Below are positions 58,539-64,000 of a DNA stretch of 64,000 nt, piece after piece. The notes beneath the pieces were generated by a model. It saw only the letters and a list, made by a program, of their open reading frames with translations, was not told the origin of the DNA and searched no databases. Within the stretch, counting starts at the first letter, position 1. The number at the start of each line of letters is the position of its first letter. Source of the DNA: QAND01 sp003150225 (GTDB lineage Bacteria; Bacillota; Clostridia; Christensenellales; QAND01); assembly GCF_044357945.1 (NCBI RefSeq), contig NZ_CP076563.1:124001-188000 (forward strand), written 5' to 3'. The translations under genes and the position numbers were made by a program.

Positions 58539-59420
58539 ATGAAGCCAGAAAGACAGACGACGAGCGAACAGAAGGAGCAGGAGAATGCCGCCATTTATGC
58601 GAGGCGATGGGAACTGGATCTTTTGGGAAGGGTAACCTATGCTTCCCAGGTGGGTAGTTTGTTTTGGTGCCGGTCTCCCCGATATGGGGAATGTGTGCTG
58701 AAAATCGGCAAGGCTCCCGAGGAAACATGGACGGAATACTATGCCCTTTCGGCGGACCGGGAAGGGATCTTCTGCCGGGTATATGAGGCGGATTGTCCCA
58801 ATGGAGCGCTGCTTTTAGAGCGTATCTCGCCGGGAACACCCCTACGACAGGAGCCGGATCCTTGCCGGCGGATGGATCGCTACTGCACGCTGATCTCCTC
58901 TTTGCACCGCCCCTGCAGGCATCCGGAGCGCTTCCCGACCTATACCCAATGGATCCGGCGAGCAGCCCGATCCATAGAGCGGATCAAGGAGTATGGGGAA
59001 CTGTCCCACCACATGCGGATGGCTCGAGCGCACTATCTGGGGCTGCGGCGGCGATACCGAAGAAACCTTTTGCTGCACGGCGATCTGCACCACGACAACA
59101 TCCTTCTTGGGGAGAGCGGCTATCGGCTCATCGATCCCAAAGGCGTGATAGGGGATCCGATTTTTGAGATCGGACGGTTTTTGATCAACGAGCCCTATTC
59201 GCCATCCGCCGATCCTACCGGGGAAGCTCTGCGGCTGGTTCAGGGCATATCCCGCCGGCTGGCCATTCCTGCCGTCCACGTCCTGGAGGTGTTTTATGTG
59301 GAGCTTTGCATGACTACCTGCTGGTTTGTGGAGGACGGCCAAACGCAACAATACGAGGAACGTCTGAAACACATCGATTTTTTGCGGTCCCTTTTGGACG
59401 GCCAAAGTAACTGGTCCTAA
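58539..59420 (+). CDS. Aminoglycoside/hydroxyurea-type phosphotransferase (APH fold)
   Basis: 293 residues of the kinase-like APH(6)/hydroxyurea-resistance group. The catalytic loop LLHGDLHHDNILL lies near residue 195, followed by the metal-binding LIDPKGVIGDPIFEIGRFL. The N-lobe is compact. Members phosphorylate streptomycin-type aminoglycosides or other small molecules, and many chromosomal copies have unknown substrates, so resistance should not be assumed. GGGGAGGA precedes the ATG; in-frame starts 25 codons upstream lack a site. Confidence 0.82.
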   Translation: MKPERQTTSEQKEQENAAIYARRWELDLLGRVTYASQVGSLFWCRSPRYGECVLKIGKAPEETWTEYYALSADREGIFCRVYEADCPNGALLLERISPGTPLRQEPDPCRRMDRYCTLISSLHRPCRHPERFPTYTQWIRRAARSIERIKEYGELSHHMRMARAHYLGLRRRYRRNLLLHGDLHHDNILLGESGYRLIDPKGVIGDPIFEIGRFLINEPYSPSADPTGEALRLVQGISRRLAIPAVHVLEVFYVELCMTTCWFVEDGQTQQYEERLKHIDFLRSLLDGQSNWS

Positions 59421-59487
59421 AGGCTAAGTTGCCTTAAATGGAGCAGAACCATTGCCCCGGTGGAAAGAAGGGAATGGGAGGTTCCTC

Positions 59488-59522
59488 AACACCATGCTTT
59501 GATCAAAGCATGGTGTTTTTTA
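59488..59522. terminator. Terminator after the APH-type gene
   Basis: A 30-bp perfect palindrome (AACACCATGCTTTGATC and its complement, effectively a 4-nt loop) followed by TTTTT. Confidence 0.88.
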
Positions 59523-59576
59523 TGAAATCCCCAGGGGAGCTACATATTAATTTATTATTAATTCATAAAATTTCTG

Positions 59577-59605
59577 TTGACAAAACTATGAGGGACGACT
59601 ATTCT
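59577..59605 (+). promoter_or_regulatory. marR-ABC operon promoter and nearby inverted repeats
   Basis: TTGACA, a 17-bp spacer and TATTCT. CTAA-CAATA-TTAG overlaps the start point (about 59605-59618), and ATTAAT-TTATT-ATTAAT lies upstream of the -35. Either could be the MarR operator. Confidence 0.65.
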
Positions 59606-59641
59606 ACTAACAATATTAGCAAAATGCCTAGGAGGTAGGGG

Positions 59642-60082
59642 ATGGAGTATACGGAGCTGGCCGCTCAATTCATGGAGCAGATGGCTGTGCTGGGGCCGGG
59701 CCGGCCTCATAAACGGATCAACGAATCCATGCGGGGAGAAGCCTTTGTTTTGCAGTATCTGGATACCCACCAGGGCCCCATTCCGCCTGGGGAGATCAGC
59801 GGCGCTATGGGCATCAGTTCAGCTCGGATGGCCACCGCCCTCAATAGCTTGGAACGAAAGGAACTGGTGATCCGAAAGGAGGATCCCAGGGATCGCAGGA
59901 GGATCCTGGTGTATATGACGGCCAAGGGGAAAGCTCTTGCGGAGGAACGGTATCGGGAGGTTCTGCAGCTTACGGCGGAGATGCTTTCCCTTTTGGGTGA
60001 GGAGGACGCCAAAGAGCTGGTGCGTATTATGGGCAGACTGGTAAACCTTTTGCCGCTGCCCGGAAAGGAAGGGCGTTTTTGA
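59642..60082 (+). CDS. MarR family transcriptional regulator
   Basis: 146 residues with a winged helix-turn-helix: IPPGEISGAMGISSARMATAL is the HTH and KEDPRDRRRILVYMTAKG the wing with the conserved DxRDRR motif. It probably represses this operon and responds to the exported compound. AGGAGG precedes the ATG. The two ABC exporter genes follow 65 bp downstream, a common MarR-exporter arrangement. Confidence 0.92.
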   Translation: MEYTELAAQFMEQMAVLGPGRPHKRINESMRGEAFVLQYLDTHQGPIPPGEISGAMGISSARMATALNSLERKELVIRKEDPRDRRRILVYMTAKGKALAEERYREVLQLTAEMLSLLGEEDAKELVRIMGRLVNLLPLPGKEGRF

Positions 60083-60147
60083 TGGGAATCTGGTAATCCT
60101 ATTTTTACGCCCTGTCTTTCACCGGTCATGAATGGAGGAAATTTGAT

Positions 60148-61908
60148 ATGCTAAAAATTCTAAAGCGCCTAAACGCAAAGGAATGGGCGCAGGTGGGGAT
60201 CAGTTTGATCTTCATCGTTCTGCAGGTCTGGCTGGATCTGAAGCTGCCGGACTATATGTCTGAGATCACCCAGTTAACCCAAACCCCGGGCAGCGCCCTA
60301 GGGGAGATCTGGACGGCGGGAGGCAAGATGCTGCTATGCGCCTTAGGGAGCCTAGCTTCGGCCATTGCCGTGGGATTTCTCGCTTCCCGGATCGCGGCGT
60401 CCCTGTCCCGACGGCTGCGGAGCATGCTGTTCAATCAGGTGGATTCCTTCTCCATGGAGGAGATCAACCGGTTTTCCACCGCCAGCCTCATCACCCGCTC
60501 CACCAATGATGTCACCCAGATTCAGATGCTGGTAACCCTGGGCCTTCAGATGATCGTAAAGGCCCCCATCATGGCGGTTTGGGCGGTGACCAAGATCGCT
60601 GGCAAAGGGATGGAGTGGACCATCACCACCGGAATCACCCTGGCGCTTTTAATGGGGCTTATCGCGCTTGTGATGATCTTCGTGATGCCAAAATTTCGGA
60701 AGATGCAGGTCTTGACCGACAACCTCAACCGGGTAACCCGGGAAAACCTCACCGGGCTGCGGGTGGTCCACGCCTACAACGCCGAGGGCTACCAGGAGGA
60801 AAAGTTTGAAAAGGCCAATCAGGAGTTGACCGCCACCCATCTGTTCACCAGCCGGGGAATGGCTATCCTGATGCCGGTGATGACCACCATGATGAGCGGC
60901 CTGTCCCTGGCCATCGACTGGATCGGCGCCTATCTCATCAACGCGGCGGCTATGACCGAGAAACTGACTCTGTTTTCCAACATGGTGGTGTTCTCCTCCT
61001 ATGCCATGCAGGTGATTATGGCCTTTGTGATGATGGTGATGATCTTCATTATGCTGCCCCGGGCCGCGGTATCCGCCCGCCGGATCAACGAGGTTTTGGA
61101 TACCGAGCCCACCATCCGGGATGGCCATGCAACGGAGGGCAAACCGGGGATGGAGGGGGAGATCGCTTTTCGCCATGTGAGCTTCCGGTACCCAGGCGCG
61201 GCGGACTATGTTCTCCACGATGTGAGCTTTCAGGTTCATCAAGGGGAGACGGTGGCCTTCATCGGCTCTACCGGCAGCGGAAAAAGCACCCTTATCAACC
61301 TGGTACCCCGATTCTTTGACGTTACCGAGGGCGAAGTTCTTGTGGATGGTGTAAACGTTAAGGACTATAAGGAAGAAGCCCTATACAATAAGATTGGCTA
61401 TGTACCGCAGAAGGCGGTGCTGTTCAAAGGAACGGTTGCATCCAATGTTGGTTATGGAGACAATGGCCGGGAGGAGCCCACGGAGGAGGATATCCGCACC
61501 GCGGTGCGGATCGCACAGGGCGCGGACTTTGTAGAAAAGATGGAGGGCCAGTATCACGCAGATATCTCCCAGGGAGGCACCAACGTGTCGGGCGGGCAGA
61601 AGCAACGCCTGGCCATCGCCCGGGCGGTCTGCCGAAAGCCGGAAATCTATATCTTTGACGATAGCTTTTCCGCTCTGGATTATAAGACCGACCGGATCCT
61701 GCGCTCGGTTTTAAAGCAGGAAACCGCCGGAGTTACCAGCATGATCGTGGCCCAGCGTATCGGAACGATTATGGATGCCGATCAGATTATCGTGCTGGAT
61801 GAAGGCAGGGTAGTGGGAAAGGGGACCCATCGGGAGCTGCTGGATACCTGCGATGTCTATCGGGAGATTGCCATGTCCCAGCTAAGCGAGGAGGAACTTG
61901 TATCATGA
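60148..61908 (+). CDS. ABC exporter half-transporter with degenerate nucleotide site
   Basis: 586 residues: a six-helix exporter domain (1-320), then the ATPase domain. Walker A is GSTGSGKST and the signature VSGGQKQRL. Walker B ends IYIFDDSFSALD, with Asp where the catalytic Glu is expected, and the switch region reads VAQRIGTI, with Gln replacing His. These losses mark the degenerate subunit of a heterodimeric exporter (BmrC type). The partner starts within its stop codon. Substrate is probably a drug or lipid, under MarR control. GGAGG precedes the ATG. Confidence 0.93.
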   Translation: MLKILKRLNAKEWAQVGISLIFIVLQVWLDLKLPDYMSEITQLTQTPGSALGEIWTAGGKMLLCALGSLASAIAVGFLASRIAASLSRRLRSMLFNQVDSFSMEEINRFSTASLITRSTNDVTQIQMLVTLGLQMIVKAPIMAVWAVTKIAGKGMEWTITTGITLALLMGLIALVMIFVMPKFRKMQVLTDNLNRVTRENLTGLRVVHAYNAEGYQEEKFEKANQELTATHLFTSRGMAILMPVMTTMMSGLSLAIDWIGAYLINAAAMTEKLTLFSNMVVFSSYAMQVIMAFVMMVMIFIMLPRAAVSARRINEVLDTEPTIRDGHATEGKPGMEGEIAFRHVSFRYPGAADYVLHDVSFQVHQGETVAFIGSTGSGKSTLINLVPRFFDVTEGEVLVDGVNVKDYKEEALYNKIGYVPQKAVLFKGTVASNVGYGDNGREEPTEEDIRTAVRIAQGADFVEKMEGQYHADISQGGTNVSGGQKQRLAIARAVCRKPEIYIFDDSFSALDYKTDRILRSVLKQETAGVTSMIVAQRIGTIMDADQIIVLDEGRVVGKGTHRELLDTCDVYREIAMSQLSEEELVS

Positions 61909-63761
61909 GCGAGCGGAAAGAAAGACGGCATGGAAGGGGACCCATGGGCGGAGGGCCGCCCCATATGCGGGGACCTGGAGAAAAGCCGAAGAATTTTAAG
62001 AAAACAATGGGGAAATTGATCCGCCACTGCAGAAAATACCTTCCAGCCATGCTGATCGCACTGGTGGCGGCCGCTGCGGGCACGGTGCTGCAGATCATTG
62101 GTCCCGACTGGATTAAGAGCCTGACCAATGAGATCAGCAAGGGATTACCGGCTTTGGTGAACGGCGTACCGGTGGCAAACAGCATCGATATGACCGCCGT
62201 GGCCAATATCTGCTGGACGCTAGTGTTCTTCTATGCTGGCGCTATGTTGCTAAACTTTATCCAGAGTTTTATCATGGCGACGGTGACCCAGAAGGTAAGC
62301 CGTGGTCTGCGCACCGACATCTCCAAGAAGATCAACAGATTGCCCCTTCGGTACTTTGATCAAACCAGCTACGGTGACGTGCTGAGCCGTGTGACCAACG
62401 ACGTGGACACCATCGGCCAGACCATGAACCAGAGCGTCAGTACCCTGGTGACCTCCGTTACCATGTTCTTTGGCGCCCTCTTTATGATGTTCTACAATAG
62501 CTGGATTCTGGCGCTGACGGCGGTGGGAGCCAGCCTCATTGGATTCGTGCTGATGATGATCATCATGCGGAGGTCTCAGAAGTACTTTGTGGCACAGCAA
62601 AACGAGTTGGGGAACATCAACGGCCATATAGAGGAAATCTACTCCGGGCACAGCGTGGTTAAGGTATACAACGGCAGCAGAGAGGCCCGGAAGACCTTTG
62701 AGGAGATCAACAGCAAACTCTATAACAGCGCTTGGAAGTCCCAGTTCCTATCCGGCCTTATGATGCCTCTGATGAACTTCGTAGGCAATTTGGGATATGT
62801 GGCGGTATGTGTGGTGGGTGCGACCTTGGCTATGAACGGAGCCATCTCCTTTGGCGTGATCGTAGCGTTTATGATCTATATCCGCCTGTTCACCCAGCCT
62901 TTGAGCCAGATCGCCCAAGCCTTCAACAACCTGCAGCGGACGGCCGCCGCCGGCGAGCGGGTATTTGCCTTTTTAGGAGAGGAGGAACTATCGGACGAGA
63001 GCGGCAAGGCCCAGCGGCTAACGGACGTAAAGGGCGCCGTGGAATTCCGCCACATGAAGTTTGGATACACCCCTTATAAGACCGTAATCCACGACTTCTC
63101 CGCCAAGGTGGAGCCCGGCCAGAAGATCGCCATCGTGGGGCCCACCGGAGCCGGAAAGACCACCATTGTCAACCTGTTGATGCGGTTTTATGAACTGGAC
63201 GACGGCGAGATTCTCCTGGATGGGGTTCCCACCAACCGAGTCCCAAGGGAGAACGTGCATGAGCAGTTCGGCATGGTGCTTCAGGATACCTGGTTGTTTG
63301 AAGGAACCATCCGGGAGAACATCGTCTACTGCAAACCCGGTGTAACCGATCAAGAGGTGGAGGATGCCTGCAAGACGGTTGGATTGCATCATTTCATCAT
63401 GACCCTGCCCGACGGCTATGACACTGTTCTAAACGACAAGGCCAGCCTATCCGAGGGACAGAAACAGCTCATTACCATTGCGCGTGCCATGATCCAGAAC
63501 GCCCCCCTTCTGATCCTGGATGAAGCCACCAGCTCGGTAGATACCCGGACGGAGCGGATCGTTCAGGCGGCCATGGATCAGTTGACGGTTGGACGCACCT
63601 CCTTTGTTATCGCGCACCGGCTGTCCACCATTAAAAACGCCGATTTGATCCTGGTCATGCGGGATGGCGATATCATCGAGAGCGGCAGCCATGAGGAACT
63701 GCTGCAAAAGGGCGGCTTCTATGCCGAACTCTATAACAGTCAATTTGAGGACGCGGCATAA
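61905..63761 (+). CDS. ABC exporter half-transporter with intact catalytic site
   Basis: 618 residues. A basic, Gly/Pro-rich N-terminus (RRHGRGPMGGGPPHMRGPG) precedes the exporter domain. The ATPase domain has Walker A GPTGAGKTT, Walker B LLILDEATSSVD with catalytic Glu, and switch His in IAHRLSTI. Its signature reads LSEGQ, the non-canonical one that completes the degenerate site of its partner. This complementary loss is the hallmark of heterodimeric exporters (BmrD type). It overlaps the previous gene by 4 nt (ATGA). Confidence 0.93.
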   Translation: MSERKERRHGRGPMGGGPPHMRGPGEKPKNFKKTMGKLIRHCRKYLPAMLIALVAAAAGTVLQIIGPDWIKSLTNEISKGLPALVNGVPVANSIDMTAVANICWTLVFFYAGAMLLNFIQSFIMATVTQKVSRGLRTDISKKINRLPLRYFDQTSYGDVLSRVTNDVDTIGQTMNQSVSTLVTSVTMFFGALFMMFYNSWILALTAVGASLIGFVLMMIIMRRSQKYFVAQQNELGNINGHIEEIYSGHSVVKVYNGSREARKTFEEINSKLYNSAWKSQFLSGLMMPLMNFVGNLGYVAVCVVGATLAMNGAISFGVIVAFMIYIRLFTQPLSQIAQAFNNLQRTAAAGERVFAFLGEEELSDESGKAQRLTDVKGAVEFRHMKFGYTPYKTVIHDFSAKVEPGQKIAIVGPTGAGKTTIVNLLMRFYELDDGEILLDGVPTNRVPRENVHEQFGMVLQDTWLFEGTIRENIVYCKPGVTDQEVEDACKTVGLHHFIMTLPDGYDTVLNDKASLSEGQKQLITIARAMIQNAPLLILDEATSSVDTRTERIVQAAMDQLTVGRTSFVIAHRLSTIKNADLILVMRDGDIIESGSHEELLQKGGFYAELYNSQFEDAA

Positions 63762-63778
63762 CGGCCGTTCAGCAAACG

Positions 63779-63811
63779 AAAAGCCACGGGTTATAGGGCC
63801 GTGGCTTTTTC
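63779..63811 (+). terminator. Terminator of the marR-ABC operon
   Basis: AAAAGCCACGG pairs with CCGTGGCTTTT around a 9-nt loop, followed by T-rich sequence. Confidence 0.85.
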
Positions 63812-63883
63812 CATTTTCCCCGCTGTACATATTTCTTCTCCTGGGATAGACACTAGCAAAAACGAGATTCCAAGGAGTGTAAT

Positions 63884-64000
63884 ATGGAGCAAAAGCAATC
63901 CCTGTACCGCTACGCGGTGCTGGCGGGCAGTTTCTTTCTTATGGCGGTGCCCTTCAGTATTGTAAACACCATCCACAGCCTGTTTATCGTTCCGGTCACC
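63884..64000 (+). CDS. Membrane transporter, probably MFS (partial, runs off the window)
   Basis: The visible 39 residues contain a hydrophobic first helix (YAVLAGSFFLMAVPFSIVNT) typical of the N-terminus of MFS transporters. AAGGAG lies 7 nt before the ATG. The rest lies beyond the window, so family and substrate are uncertain. Confidence 0.55.
   Translation, partial: MEQKQSLYRYAVLAGSFFLMAVPFSIVNTIHSLFIVPVT

Noticed and set aside
58539..59420. Dedicated acquired antibiotic-resistance gene
   Set aside because: Only the APH fold is evident; there is no mobile element or resistance cluster beside it, and many such kinases act on other substrates.

Overview
The window reads as chromosome of a spore-forming anaerobic Firmicute of class Clostridia. 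The supporting evidence is a SleB/GerQ spore-germination pair, the CtsR-McsA-McsB-ClpC stress operon, a Gram-positive LexA box, tungsten aldehyde:ferredoxin oxidoreductases, a B12-dependent ribonucleotide reductase, and T-box, TPP and cobalamin riboswitches. By eye the DNA is GC-rich, except two AT-richer islets beside tRNA genes (about 40.38-40.99 kb and 52.7-55.4 kb). I cannot name the genus.

Layout. 0-11 kb: an XRE/DUF2975 pair; class II ribonucleotide reductase nrdJ behind two NrdR boxes; an orphan zinc-finger anti-sigma-like protein; an EF-G paralogue; homoserine kinase; tandem C39-like peptidases; SOS-controlled dinB with a small partner gene. 11-19 kb: ctsR-mcsA-mcsB-clpC with a textbook CtsR operator; a cobalamin adenosyltransferase-like gene overlapping a TIM-barrel isomerase; pgi. 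19-30 kb: a potassium block, ktrB-ktrA and kdpFABC-(unknown)-kdpDE. A 17-bp sequence is shared by the ktrB and kdpD promoters and is a candidate KdpE operator. 30-38 kb: ppa, thiT with TPP riboswitch, yfbR, btuFCD with cobalamin riboswitch, a lipoprotein, and proS with T-box. 38-47 kb: gerQ/sleB, a radical SAM protein of the tungsten-cofactor maturase type, tRNA-Ala, a small AT-rich RHH/CxxC pair, apparently leaderless mutY, and two near-duplicate AORs flanking a MoaD-like carrier. 47-53 kb: MFS transporter, apbE with EetA/EetB-like genes, tadA (possible ATT start), ridA, and a VanY-type carboxypeptidase. 53-55.4 kb: tRNA-Ser with an upstream remnant copy, an integrase fragment, a 5'-truncated gene and two exported proteins, which together look like a decayed mobile element. 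55.4-64 kb: CoA-disulfide reductase-rhodanese, thioredoxin and a Crp/Fnr regulator; an APH-type kinase; a MarR-regulated heterodimeric ABC exporter; the start of an MFS gene.

How parts fit together. B12 is a recurring theme: B12-dependent nrdJ, a possible adenosyltransferase, and riboswitch-controlled BtuFCD uptake. Potassium homeostasis is concentrated in one 11-kb block with its own sensor kinase and regulator. Redox and anaerobic functions (AORs, flavin transfer to extracytoplasmic proteins, CoA/thioredoxin recycling) fit an obligate anaerobe that meets occasional oxidative stress.

I did not see a CRISPR array, a complete insertion sequence, prophage structural genes or a wholly new multigene system. 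The least explained items are the unknown gene inside the kdp cluster, the small dinB partner, the AT-rich RHH/CxxC islet, and the tRNA-Ser island with its truncated ORF and exported proteins.
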